Assembly: GCA_934316845.1 (NCBI GenBank)
Contig: CAKRDZ010000026.1
Location: 1 to 40,318 of the forward strand
Source of the DNA: an uncultured Eubacterium sp.
GTDB lineage: Bacteria > Bacillota > Clostridia > Lachnospirales > Lachnospiraceae
Length of the DNA stretch: 40,318 bases
Reading direction: 5' to 3'
In this document: positions 16,449 to 24,676 of the stretch, piece by piece
Layout: each line of letters starts with the position of its first letter
How positions within the stretch are numbered: position 1 is the first letter of the stretch
Program-made: the position numbers and the translations under genes
The notes under the pieces: generated by a model
Told to the model about the DNA's origin: nothing
Seen by the model: the letters and a program-made list of their open reading frames with translations, nothing else
Databases searched by the model: none

Positions 16449-17995
16449 ACCGTTTCCTCCTCAAATACGATAACAAACCGGGGCATTGTAAGATTGCCGT
16501 CTTCACAATGCAAGACACATTTTTCTTCTTTTTGAGGCACTTCAATCTTATATTTCCGCCCCTCCTCTGTCCGTGATGCATATTCCATATCTTCCAATCC
16601 ATCTGACAGCCACTTTAATAATATTTCACGCATCCGCGGTTCAATCACAGGAAGATCCGCGAAATCAATCTTTCCATCTTTTTCCAGTTCTTTTATCTTC
16701 TTCCAATCTTTTTTCTGTTGTGCGATCAACTCTTCCCGTGCCTTTCGCTTTTCTTCTGTCATCAACCGGATCGCACTCCGGTTGGTCTTTTCCCGGTAAT
16801 TTCTTACACGTGGTCGAAGCATGATATCTTCCGGTTTCTCTTCATAGACACTTTGATTCATGCTGTCGGATTCCCGTACTTTTGTAGTTTTCAAATGAAA
16901 CGGACAGGACAGCCCGAAGACCATCGCCGACATTTTATGTGCTTCTGCTACGGTGTCACACCGCAAAAATAATTCTGCCACTTTGCGGTATTCTTCTCTC
17001 CGATTGGCACCAATGGCATTTTTTTCACTGATCTGCGCTGCATACCGTGTGATTCTCCGTATAATCTCATTGGTCGCGTCAAACAATTTACCGGCTTCAT
17101 TTTCCCTTCCATTTTCTCCCACAAACCATTCATAGATACTGCGTCCCCTGCCTTTTACATTTTCTTCAATCATCTGAACGGTAATCTCCACATCCATTCG
17201 CGGGATCTGCCATTCATATTGAATGATCTTATTATACACCTCTTGTTTGTCGTGTTTGTCTATTGCCAGGAGACATTCTTCAATTGCCCCTACATTTCTC
17301 TGCAATCCCTTGATAAAATTGCGCAAATACTCTATCAGGCGGTCTTTAAACACCAGAAATTCCTTTGTCTGCATCATTTTTTCCGCTTTAACACTGTTTA
17401 AATCCCGGATATAATCCTGATAATTTTGATTCAAGCGCATAAAATCATTGTTGAGATCATTCCACCAGCTGTAAACATCCGCCGGCTCCTCCTCTTTCAT
17501 CTGTCCAAATTTTTCCAGATTATGACGGATTCTCTCCAAAAGCGACGGCTCCAGGGACGCTCCCTCTACCAAAAGATTTTCCAGCCGAAGCACAAGACGC
17601 TCAATCTGTACACTGTACTCAGACATTTGATAACGAAATTTTTTATTTTTAAATTCTTCAATCGACGAGACTTTTCTGGTATCCTGAATTGTATTGAGAT
17701 TTTTCCACTCTGTCAGCATCGCAAGATCCTGCTGGCACTGTTCCATCCGGTAATCTGCAAAATACGGATCTTGAATCATCTCTTCATACACATCTTCCTG
17801 ATATAACCAGTATTTTAATTTTTCATAATTTTCAAAAAAAATACGCATAATGCAGCGATATCTGCTTACATTATCCGCATTTAAATATTTCACTTCCGTT
17901 AGTGCACGTGTTAATTTATCTGTCGCCTGCATTACTTCTTCCTGCTTCCTGCTAAAATAATTTTCTATAATATGCTGTAACTCCGATATTATCAC
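16445..17995 (-). CDS. jetA: Wadjet protein JetA (type II), DUF2397-like kleisin
   Basis: The 516-residue first gene of the Wadjet operon; JetA is the kleisin-like linker that bridges the two JetC heads. The stretch YLNADNVSRYRCIMRIFF, the block EDVYEEMI...QCQQDLAMLTEWKNL, then EEFKNKKFRYQMSEYSVQIE and ENLLVEGASLEPSLLERI fit DUF2397 (TIGR02677), which marks type II systems. The longest frame begins with GTG at 17995, with an in-frame stop three codons upstream and no good ribosome site. The ATG at 17932 (residue 22), preceded by AGGAAG about 7-12 bases upstream, is a credible alternative given the promoter at 18012-18040. The frame is intact. Confidence 0.9.
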   Translation of the reverse strand: MIISELQHIIENYFSRKQEEVMQATDKLTRALTEVKYLNADNVSRYRCIMRIFFENYEKLKYWLYQEDVYEEMIQDPYFADYRMEQCQQDLAMLTEWKNLNTIQDTRKVSSIEEFKNKKFRYQMSEYSVQIERLVLRLENLLVEGASLEPSLLERIRHNLEKFGQMKEEEPADVYSWWNDLNNDFMRLNQNYQDYIRDLNSVKAEKMMQTKEFLVFKDRLIEYLRNFIKGLQRNVGAIEECLLAIDKHDKQEVYNKIIQYEWQIPRMDVEITVQMIEENVKGRGRSIYEWFVGENGRENEAGKLFDATNEIIRRITRYAAQISEKNAIGANRREEYRKVAELFLRCDTVAEAHKMSAMVFGLSCPFHLKTTKVRESDSMNQSVYEEKPEDIMLRPRVRNYREKTNRSAIRLMTEEKRKAREELIAQQKKDWKKIKELEKDGKIDFADLPVIEPRMREILLKWLSDGLEDMEYASRTEEGRKYKIEVPQKEEKCVLHCEDGNLTMPRFVIVFEEETV

Positions 17996-18011
17996 TTTTT
18001 GTTACATACCT

Positions 18012-18040
18012 ATTAAAACATAAAAAAACGTAAAATGCAA
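18012..18040 (-). promoter_or_regulatory. Putative promoter of the jetABCD operon
   Basis: On the minus strand, TTGCAT (18035-18040), 17 bases, then TTTAAT (18012-18017). Transcription would start near 18005. That leaves almost no leader for the GTG start of jetA but a normal leader for the alternative ATG at 17932. Confidence 0.5.
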
Positions 18041-18070
18041 GATAGAATTGCCATTTTCCTTTTTGTTCTT

Positions 18071-18801
18071 TCATCGGCTCATTATTCTTGTTAAATTCAT
18101 TATTTCCATAAGCTGAGTTTGAGTAATTGTAGGATTCTCTATCAAAATATCCAATACTGCTTTCTTTCAGTTCCTTTTTTTGGCTCCTTTTTGGCTCCTT
18201 TCTAGCTCTTCACTAAAATTATCAATAAAATTTTCATGTCCAAACAACCTCGTTATAAAATAACTTCTATCCTCATCCGTCTCAAATTCCGGCTTTGGAG
18301 AACCATTTGCTTCTAAAGCATCCAAAATTTTCTTGAATCCGGTGTTTCTTCCTTCTGTCAAATGCAACTCTTTTAAAATTTGTCTGGCTCCATACTAAAA
18401 AACATCAACCCAACATTCTTAGGTTTAATGTATTCCGGAAGGGTACTAACAATATTCATATCCTGACACACTTCAACAAAATCCCCTGTTTTTGATTTCT
18501 CATACAAGGAACTTTTTACCTCTTTCAGATAATTCTCAATAAGCGTAATATTCAAATCCGACATCTCTGCCTTATGATTTACCCTATCATCAAACGGAAT
18601 CCTGTTTGCAAGGTTAAACAAGTCCTTCTCCTCATCATCTGTTGGCTCCACCGAATTAGAAGACTTACGAATATAATGAATACGTTTCTTATTATCCTTA
18701 TCCATTGTTTTCGAAGATGAATATGAGCGTGTTTCACCACCAGGACACCAAATCACTATAAATTGCTTATTCTGGTAGGTTTCTACACCGATAATCGACA
18801 T
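18071..18801 (-). pseudogene. Decayed AlbA_2-type (Schlafen-like) putative regulator/ATP-binding gene
   Basis: Three pieces of one family follow in order on the minus strand. Residues from 18801 down to 18373 include FIVIWCPGGETRSYSS, RIHYIRKSSNSVEP and NVGLMFF, typical of the AlbA_2 domain and what follows it. A second piece (18367-18167) begins HLTEGRNTGFKKILDALE. After an in-frame TGA at 18167-18169 the same frame continues to 18071 with AVLDILIENPTITQTQLMEI, a winged-helix end. The N-terminus is missing, a large middle section is deleted near 18370, and an internal stop is present. It cannot encode the normal protein, although the 142-residue and 66-residue frames are open. Confidence 0.8.
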
Positions 18802-18869
18802 ATATGTCGGTCAAATAAGCTTACATTTTGCAAATATTTCCTTCTGATATTTATCAAGTTTCTTTTCTA

Positions 18870-19066
18870 TTCCTCATCCAGATCCAGCATATCCAAAATG
18901 CTAAGCGAACGCGTCTATTCTTCCCTGCCATAGTAGAGAACAAATGTAATAACCGATTGCAAGCGGTCATCATCTGCCAGTTTTCCGGCATCCTCACGTC
19001 TGCCATCACTTTCACAAAGGGGCCTTCCCTATCCTTGTAAATCATCTCCTGTGGCAGTAATTCCAA
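18870..19066 (-). pseudogene. Remnant of an Rpn-family nuclease/transposase-like gene
   Basis: Translated leftward from about 19066, the DNA gives LELLPQEMIYKDREG and ADVRM. After a frame change it gives VITFVLYYGREE, a stop, then TRSLSILDMLDL. These match in order the intact Rpn-family protein at 21431-22378 (LELQPEELIYEKRDG, SDVRM, VITLVLYYGQDEW, RPLSIFDMLDL). The Trp of that block is a TAG stop here and about 70 codons are missing in the middle. It overlaps the last codons of the Toprim-like gene. Confidence 0.85.
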
Positions 19067-20090
19067 ATTTTTCAACCAAAGAAAAATTGTAATCAGCAAC
19101 AATAAAAACACTTGTATTTAAAACCCATATATATCCTGTATCTGTGCTGCTAAAATCATTTTGTTTATCTAATATTATGCCCGGATCAAGGCTTTCAAAA
19201 CTTTCTCTGTACTGTTCTGATTTTATCAAATATACACCCTTTTGTATATTACTGGCTTTACATACATTATAGTATATAATTTTCACAAAAAGATCTCTCA
19301 TATACTGCCAATATGTTTTTCCCTCATTTGCATAGTTTGCTCTATCTATCCAATGTTTTAACTGAAATTTCAACGTTTTTTTGCGGGGATCTTCTGGTAT
19401 ATTTTGCAAAACTTGATCTAGTCTTTCATCGATATGTTGTCTATCTGAAAAATTAAGAATATCTTCACAACACGCTTGCCGTATCCCTAGATCTGTAATT
19501 TGAAAATGTTTATCCAACAAATCATCCAGCTTATGAGGAAAATAAACATGAGGTTGAATTACAGATTCTTTTCTGACAAGTTCTTTATACCTTTTTCCCG
19601 GTTGCAGCAACACAGGTATTTTTCTATCTTTGTAGTCAGCATCCGGAATTGTCTTTAAATGCTGGTAAGACTCTATCATCGGATAATTTATGTACAACTT
19701 CCCCATATCTGTCATATCAGAAAATCGTTTTTGCATCATAGCAATTTTTCTTTCTGAAAAAAAGGTATCATGCCGTTCATAATCAAATACTAATATAATG
19801 TTGGTAAAGTCATTTTTATAACGAAGATTATTCGGTGTCTTTTTTCTGCTTACAACATATGGCAAGTCAATATCGACATATTCTTCATCCCAATTATCAC
19901 CATATTCTTTTTCAATATCATCATAAAGCTGATATATATTGGTTCCATAAATCCAAACATTTTCCATATCAATATTTAATTCAGGAAAACTCTTAAAGAT
20001 CAACCAAAACAAATCATTTTTCTCATGATTTCCTTCTACAATCAACAAGGTCTGACTACGTCTTCTCACTTCTTGTATATATTTATTCAT
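19029..20090 (-). CDS. Toprim-like protein paired with an AAA ATPase, putative defence protein
   Basis: A 353-residue protein I cannot assign to a named family. Near the N-terminus LLIVEGNHEKND looks like the conserved Glu motif of Toprim/RloB-type domains. ILVFDYERHDTFFS (about residue 100) would supply the acidic second motif, followed by KLYINYPMIESYQH. The start ATG at 20090 overlaps the ATPase gene by eight bases, with GGGGAG about 10 bases upstream; a longer frame to 20126 has less support. ATPase plus Toprim pairs resemble split OLD-type nucleases and AbiL-like abortive infection systems. The last dozen residues (from about GITATG) are read from the adjacent Rpn remnant in another frame, so the native C-terminus may be altered. 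Confidence 0.75.
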   Translation of the reverse strand: MNKYIQEVRRRSQTLLIVEGNHEKNDLFWLIFKSFPELNIDMENVWIYGTNIYQLYDDIEKEYGDNWDEEYVDIDLPYVVSRKKTPNNLRYKNDFTNIILVFDYERHDTFFSERKIAMMQKRFSDMTDMGKLYINYPMIESYQHLKTIPDADYKDRKIPVLLQPGKRYKELVRKESVIQPHVYFPHKLDDLLDKHFQITDLGIRQACCEDILNFSDRQHIDERLDQVLQNIPEDPRKKTLKFQLKHWIDRANYANEGKTYWQYMRDLFVKIIYYNVCKASNIQKGVYLIKSEQYRESFESLDPGIILDKQNDFSSTDTGYIWVLNTSVFIVADYNFSLVEKFGITATGDDLQG

Positions 20091-21237
20091 ACATTTCAAA
20101 CTCCCCACTGATATACATTTTTTCAAGATTATGGCCTTCTCTTAACTCTCGTTTGGTTGCACGGCATAATGCCGTTAATGTACCACTTCGAGATAAAATA
20201 AACATGCAATCCGGCCTCATTAAGCGATTAGTCATTAAATTTGTATTGTGCGTTGTCATGATAATCTGGCAATGTGGATACTTTTTCTTAAAAAATCGTA
20301 TCACATTTTCAGTCATTTCATAGTGATAAAACGCATCAAACTCATCCAAATATATAAGTGATGAATCCTGCATTTTAGAAACGAGCGCACGGTACAGATC
20401 GACCAATGCTAAAGTTCCACTGGAAGCATTTTCATAAAAAGGAACTAATTTTTCATGCGAAAAATACAGTTGCCTCTGTCCATCCGGTAATTTTTTCAAA
20501 ACAAGATGACATTCTATCCCCATTGCATTCAAAAATTCTTCTAAATCATATAATTTTTCTGACTTTTCTAAATATTCAAAAAAAATACTACTCATACGTT
20601 TTATTCGATATGGCATTGCATTTCCTACGGTAATCCATTTCATTTTACCAACATAATCGGCCAAACGAATCAATAACGAATCACTTTTAAATGCTACATT
20701 ACTGATAAGCCATCTAAAAAAAGGTAATTGAGATTCTATATTCCCTTCTGTTACCCCTGTGCCATCTATTGCCTGCATATATCTATCTATATTAGCAGTT
20801 TCTGCATTAATGAATTTCAAATTATCAAATTGATACTCTTTGTTAAGGAAATCACATTTAAATATGGATTTTCCATTAATAACCAGTTCTTCATCCTTTA
20901 ATTTTTGATTAGAAAAACGCGCATACTGATAAATCACCTCATCTTTACCAAAACCAAATGTATACGAAAATATTGCAGCATCTTCTGTGGAATCTGCATT
21001 TAAAAAGACTTCATCCCCCCCAAATGGTGGTCCCGCAAATATTGTAAAAGCAATATCCATAAATGCTTTTCCTAAATTTGTTTTTCCTGTCGCATTTCTT
21101 CCATAAATCAACATTTTCGAAATTTTACCATCCGAAATACAATCCGTACTAAACTGATAATTTGCAACATCTTCAAAATCTATCTTTATTTCATCTTTAA
21201 AATTTTTATAATTCTTAAATACAAATTTCTTTAACAT
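20083..21237 (-). CDS. AAA/ABC-type ATPase of the AAA_15/AAA_21 (OLD-like) class
   Basis: A 384-residue soluble ATPase. Walker A is GRNATGKT (about residues 46-53), followed by an insert domain. An ABC-type signature-like segment (NASSGTLALVDLYRAL) lies near 275, Walker B is LIYLDEFDAF near 298, and the switch is MTTHNTNL near 333. It ends with REGHNLEKMYISGEFE, a tail common in this class. The protein has no Toprim domain of its own; the overlapping next gene seems to supply it. The start is preceded by AAAGGA. Proteins of this class act as nucleotide-driven sensors or switches in anti-phage systems. AT-rich coding suggests acquisition by transfer. The trigger is unknown. Confidence 0.88.
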   Translation of the reverse strand: MLKKFVFKNYKNFKDEIKIDFEDVANYQFSTDCISDGKISKMLIYGRNATGKTNLGKAFMDIAFTIFAGPPFGGDEVFLNADSTEDAAIFSYTFGFGKDEVIYQYARFSNQKLKDEELVINGKSIFKCDFLNKEYQFDNLKFINAETANIDRYMQAIDGTGVTEGNIESQLPFFRWLISNVAFKSDSLLIRLADYVGKMKWITVGNAMPYRIKRMSSIFFEYLEKSEKLYDLEEFLNAMGIECHLVLKKLPDGQRQLYFSHEKLVPFYENASSGTLALVDLYRALVSKMQDSSLIYLDEFDAFYHYEMTENVIRFFKKKYPHCQIIMTTHNTNLMTNRLMRPDCMFILSRSGTLTALCRATKRELREGHNLEKMYISGEFEMYE

Positions 21238-21285
21238 GAGATATACATCCTTTCAAACAGCGTCTATATATGGCTTTATTTAAAT

Positions 21286-21314
21286 AGTATACTCAATTTT
21301 AATCAATTTTACAA
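21286..21314 (-). promoter_or_regulatory. Promoter of the ATPase-Toprim pair
   Basis: On the minus strand, TTGTAA (21309-21314), 17 bases, then TATACT (21286-21291), about 50 bases upstream of the ATPase start codon. Confidence 0.6.
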
Positions 21315-21325
21315 TACATTGTCGT

Positions 21326-21383
21326 AAAAAAATTACGGAAAACTGCCCCACCGATAACCTTTTTATTATCAGTGAGACAGTTT
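21326..21383 (-). terminator. Terminator of the Rpn-family gene
   Basis: An 18-bp stem including three G-T pairs (arms 21340-21357 and 21366-21383, 8-base loop) is followed on the minus strand by a run of seven T (21326-21332). It separates the Rpn gene from the ATPase-Toprim transcript. Confidence 0.8.
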
Positions 21384-21430
21384 CGATTAATTTAAATGAT
21401 ATTTTTCCATCCACGTCACCCGTGATTGCA

Positions 21431-22378
21431 TCAAAGCCCGTATTCTTTCATCAATTTTTCCTGCAATTCAGGATCCTGCGTCGCCTGAAAAAGTTCCGCC
21501 GTACGATTGTCCTTAATCAAACGTTGGTTTAGCTGATTCACACGAGTTAATCCCTGAATCATTCCCTGTTGCTTTCCTTTTTGTATTCCTGCCTGTTCAA
21601 GTTCTTCTGCCATTTCACACATAGTTATCTCTTCCTCCTTTTCCTGCATCTTTGATCGAACCTCCAAATATCGTTTATCTTTACTCAAAGCGTATAATGC
21701 ATCCAATAGTTCCCCCGGATGACGAATCCGCCTTTGCGAATCATGAAACAGTTCCTCGCGCTTTTTGCGGTCTTTTTTAGACGCCAGGTACATTGAAATA
21801 TGCCAAAAATCTGACTGGTACATCTCCATAATCTTCGAACTCTGGTGTGCTAAAGGAATCAAGTGAATCTTGTGGTTTAGTACATATGGTGCCAGTTTTT
21901 CCTTTTCCGCACCATTCAGATCCAGCATATCAAAGATTGACAGCGGACGCTTCCACTCATCCTGTCCGTAATACAACACAAGCGTGATGACCGGGATCAA
22001 GCGATCTTCGTCCCCAATCTCTTTTACATAATAGTGCTTTCCAACTGCCTCGTTATCCCTTTTCCGTTTTTTGATCTGCTCGTTATAGTTTGAATATATA
22101 TAACCAAGATCACGAAACGGCATTGTGTTACAGATACTACTCTGATTTTCTGCCTGAATCAGTGAGATCACCGTCCCCTGCTTCCGGCAAGACATCCTCA
22201 CATCACTAAAAAGCTGTCCTTTGTTCCCATCTCGCTTTTCGTAGATCAGTTCTTCCGGCTGAAGTTCCAGATCCCCCGGAGCAATAACCCGGTTTCCGTC
22301 AAACAGATGTACATTAACTACATCCGCAAACACTTCCGGATTCCGTAATAATTCTTTCGTTGATAAATCTTTTTCCAA
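21431..22378 (-). CDS. Rpn-family (PD-(D/E)XK) recombination-promoting nuclease / putative transposase
   Basis: A 315-residue protein of the Rpn family, whose E. coli members promote RecA-independent recombination and are often annotated as transposases. The nuclease-like core is in the first 100 residues, with DLELQPEELIYEKRDG, SDVRMS and ISLIQAENQS, followed by LIPVITLVLYYGQDEW and SIFDMLDL. A basic/charged, Gln-rich tail (KGKQQGMIQGLTRVNQLNQ) follows. Translation likely starts at TTG 22378, with GGGAGG 8 bases upstream. It has its own promoter and terminator. No inverted repeats or target duplications were found around it. A wrecked relative lies at 18870-19066. Confidence 0.88.
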   Translation of the reverse strand: MEKDLSTKELLRNPEVFADVVNVHLFDGNRVIAPGDLELQPEELIYEKRDGNKGQLFSDVRMSCRKQGTVISLIQAENQSSICNTMPFRDLGYIYSNYNEQIKKRKRDNEAVGKHYYVKEIGDEDRLIPVITLVLYYGQDEWKRPLSIFDMLDLNGAEKEKLAPYVLNHKIHLIPLAHQSSKIMEMYQSDFWHISMYLASKKDRKKREELFHDSQRRIRHPGELLDALYALSKDKRYLEVRSKMQEKEEEITMCEMAEELEQAGIQKGKQQGMIQGLTRVNQLNQRLIKDNRTAELFQATQDPELQEKLMKEYGL

Positions 22379-22491
22379 ATATCATACCTCCCTTTCCGGC
22401 TTACTCTTGGTTTGTGGATAAAAAATATCAATAAGCAAGAAAGATCAGAATCAAAGATATTTAATGAAAAGATTTTACTTGCTTGTATAGT

Positions 22492-22520
22492 ATACTACAT
22501 TGATTTTTGAACAATGTCAA
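22492..22520 (-). promoter_or_regulatory. Promoter of the Rpn-family gene
   Basis: On the minus strand, TTGACA (22515-22520), a 17-base spacer, then TAGTAT (22492-22497). The leader to the TTG start is about 110 bases. The 22379-22490 stretch is AT-rich with no further feature seen. Confidence 0.65.
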
Positions 22521-22539
22521 GTGAATTCTTAATCTTTGT

Positions 22540-22581
22540 AAAAAATACAGAGGAACTGCCACTTTCATAACAATTCCTCTG
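22540..22581 (-). terminator. Terminator of the DUF6273 operon
   Basis: The stem CAGAGGAA/TTCCTCTG (22548-22555 and 22574-22581) is followed on the minus strand by a T run, just past the stop codon at 22595. Confidence 0.75.
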
Positions 22582-22594
22582 CGTTTTTTAGGTT

Positions 22595-22900
22595 TTACTT
22601 CTTTATCTTAACCTTTTTAACACTGCTCCACTTGCCATACACTTTCTTTCCATCTACGGCTTTATATGCTCTCACTCGAACAAAATAAGTCTTTTTCTTT
22701 TTCAACTTCTTTATCGTAACAGAAGTTGATTTGACTGTTTTGCTCTTTGCTTTTTTGAACTTTTTGTTCAGTGCATATTGGATCTGGTAGCCGTCAGCTT
22801 CCGATGTCTTTTTCCAATTTGCGGTTAATTTTCTGCCTTTGATATTTTTTGCTGTTTTCCATGATACCTTTGACTGCTTTATCAAGGAAACTTTCGCGGC
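22595..22900. repeat. Duplicated 3' segment (FN3-like domain), copy 1
   Basis: This segment matches 25156-25470 closely at nucleotide level, in the same direction. It encodes the FN3-like C-terminus of both DUF6273 proteins. Only scattered, largely third-position or conservative differences are seen. Confidence 0.8.
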
Positions 22901-24649
22901 ATTGTCGGCAGTTGTGCCGGTATTTGATCCTGCCTGCGGTGTCGGTTGCTGTTGTGGTGACTGCGGAGTCTGCTTTCCCGTGTTTGCAGGGGTGTTTGCA
23001 GGCTGTGGTTTCATGGTAGTTGTAGCAGATGGACTTACTGTCGGTTGCATCGTTGGTGTACTTATCGGACTCGGTGTTGGTGCACTTTCTTCCTTATAAG
23101 ATTTTACCTTCCCTGCTGATTTCCATAGAGAAGAAGAAAGGCTTATATTTAGAACCGGACGAATTCCATTAATCGGAAAATTTTCATTAGTTCCTTGAGC
23201 GACACCGCCACCATAACTTTGGATATATGCTGCTTGTCTTTCGCCTATAATATAATTACTACTTATACCCGGAGACCGCAGCCACCAACATCCGTTTCCT
23301 TCCCCTGTACCTGTTAATATGTACACGCCATTATTTTTTGCATAACCAGTGTTATCTGCTTCTCTTGTAGCATTCTGTATAGTAAAACCAGAATCAAATC
23401 CATATGATTTTTCACTAACTTCGCGCATTGACAATAAATATATGTTATCTTTTGTTACGGATCCGCCTTTTGTTTCATACTCCAAGTTATCTTCATTTAC
23501 CACTTCTGTTTGTTGAATAATTGACTGCTCCTCCTGCGAAAATGCATTATTTATAAATTGTTCATTTAACCATTTTCGTAAACTGCATTCTTCCCATGTA
23601 ACTCCTTTTTCTTCAGTATTATATGGATGACAATCTAAATTTTTATCTGCCATTAAAAACATATTATCTGCATCTACAGATAACACTCTCCATTTAATCG
23701 GCTGTTTTTCATCTGTTTGATCAACTTTCCCATCTCCGTTAGTATCTTCTTGCCAATAATTTCCAAACGTAATACAACTCCATGAAGAACGAAATCTACC
23801 TATATCTTTTTTCACTTCTACCTTTTTCCATCCACCAGAATTAAGGCTTAAATGAATAACAGGACGGACAGCACATGTGTTCATATTAGAAGCATCTGCA
23901 ACCTTCCCCCATCCTGGGCTATATATCCGACCTCGATTATTGATAGTATCTCTGAACCACCAATTTCCTTCTTGTTCATGCCCTATAATTTTTGACGTAT
24001 AGGCACCACAATCTTTTGCATAACCAGTATTTTTTGCACCCTGTTCAATAATATTATATAACACGTCATTCGTTGACAATAAATATATCCGGTCTTTGGT
24101 AGTAGTTTCCTGTTCCATTTTCCCCTGTGCTGTGTTATAATTCTCATTTACTACTTCCGTCTCCAGAATCGCATTTTGTTCCTCCTCTGTAAATGCAGCA
24201 TTCATAAAATCCTGATTCAACCATTTCCGAAGGCTGCAATTTTCCCATGTTACAGCTGTATCGTCCGTGTTATATGGCTGGCAAGCTAAATTCTGGTCTG
24301 CCAGCAAAAACGCGTCGTCCCCATCTACTGACAACACGCGCCATTTGATTGGCTGTTTTTTATCCGTTTGATCGACCTTTCCATCTCCATTGGTATCTTC
24401 CTGCCAATAGTTTCCAAATGTAATGCAGTCCCATGTAGTAACATCCGCTTTTACAACCGGATTGCTGATCGTTCCTTCCGGCTTTTCTGAATCATCACCG
24501 GAAATCAGCACATCCTTTTCTATTCTCGGACTGCTGATTCCATATCCTGCTGCCTTACTCTCTGTCTCTGCAAATGGCATATTGACCGATGTCAAAAGCA
24601 TCGCTCCCGCCACCAAAACTGCCAGTGATCTTTTTCCTATTTTTGTCAT
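22595..24649 (-). CDS. Secreted protein with two DUF6273-like repeats and a C-terminal FN3-like domain
   Basis: A 684-residue exported protein. The N-terminus is a signal peptide (basic start, hydrophobic AVLVAGAMLLTSV, cleavage near AFAET-like PFAETES). Two repeats start TTWDCITFGNYW (about 73) and SSWSCITFGNYW (about 289). Each runs through PIKWRVLSVD, ENCSLRKWLN or ECSLRKWLN, AFTEEEQ or AFSQEEQ, and a WW(L/F)R block, to a RPVxxLSL end. Inside each first strand is DTNGDGKVDQTD, an EF-hand/dockerin-like calcium loop. A Pro/Thr linker (about 525-590) leads to a lysine-rich FN3-like domain with WKTAKN, ADGYQIQYA and TYFVRVRAYK. No anchor motif is seen. AAAGGAG precedes the start. Function unknown; an extracellular binding role is likely. 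Confidence 0.85.
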   Translation of the reverse strand: MTKIGKRSLAVLVAGAMLLTSVNMPFAETESKAAGYGISSPRIEKDVLISGDDSEKPEGTISNPVVKADVTTWDCITFGNYWQEDTNGDGKVDQTDKKQPIKWRVLSVDGDDAFLLADQNLACQPYNTDDTAVTWENCSLRKWLNQDFMNAAFTEEEQNAILETEVVNENYNTAQGKMEQETTTKDRIYLLSTNDVLYNIIEQGAKNTGYAKDCGAYTSKIIGHEQEGNWWFRDTINNRGRIYSPGWGKVADASNMNTCAVRPVIHLSLNSGGWKKVEVKKDIGRFRSSWSCITFGNYWQEDTNGDGKVDQTDEKQPIKWRVLSVDADNMFLMADKNLDCHPYNTEEKGVTWEECSLRKWLNEQFINNAFSQEEQSIIQQTEVVNEDNLEYETKGGSVTKDNIYLLSMREVSEKSYGFDSGFTIQNATREADNTGYAKNNGVYILTGTGEGNGCWWLRSPGISSNYIIGERQAAYIQSYGGGVAQGTNENFPINGIRPVLNISLSSSLWKSAGKVKSYKEESAPTPSPISTPTMQPTVSPSATTTMKPQPANTPANTGKQTPQSPQQQPTPQAGSNTGTTADNAAKVSLIKQSKVSWKTAKNIKGRKLTANWKKTSEADGYQIQYALNKKFKKAKSKTVKSTSVTIKKLKKKKTYFVRVRAYKAVDGKKVYGKWSSVKKVKIKK
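24421..24624. repeat. Duplicated 5' segment (signal peptide and first strand), copy 1
   Basis: Nearly identical to 27855-28058, with about ten differences in about 204 bases by eye. It encodes the export signal and the start of the first DUF6273-like repeat. Confidence 0.82.
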
Positions 24650-24676
24650 ACTTTTACGCTCCTTTCACCTTGTCGA

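Noticed and set aside
16445..17995. Type I or type III Wadjet assignment
   Set aside because: The JetA blocks fit DUF2397, not the DUF3375 (type I) or DUF5716-like (type III) proteins as I know them.
18854..19111. An 85-residue reading frame on the minus strand
   Set aside because: It is the longest open piece of the Rpn remnant, in mixed frames, and not a gene of its own.
20091..20126. N-terminal extension of the Toprim-like protein
   Set aside because: The ATG at 20090 sits at a normal distance from GGGGAG and gives the short overlap typical of coupled genes.
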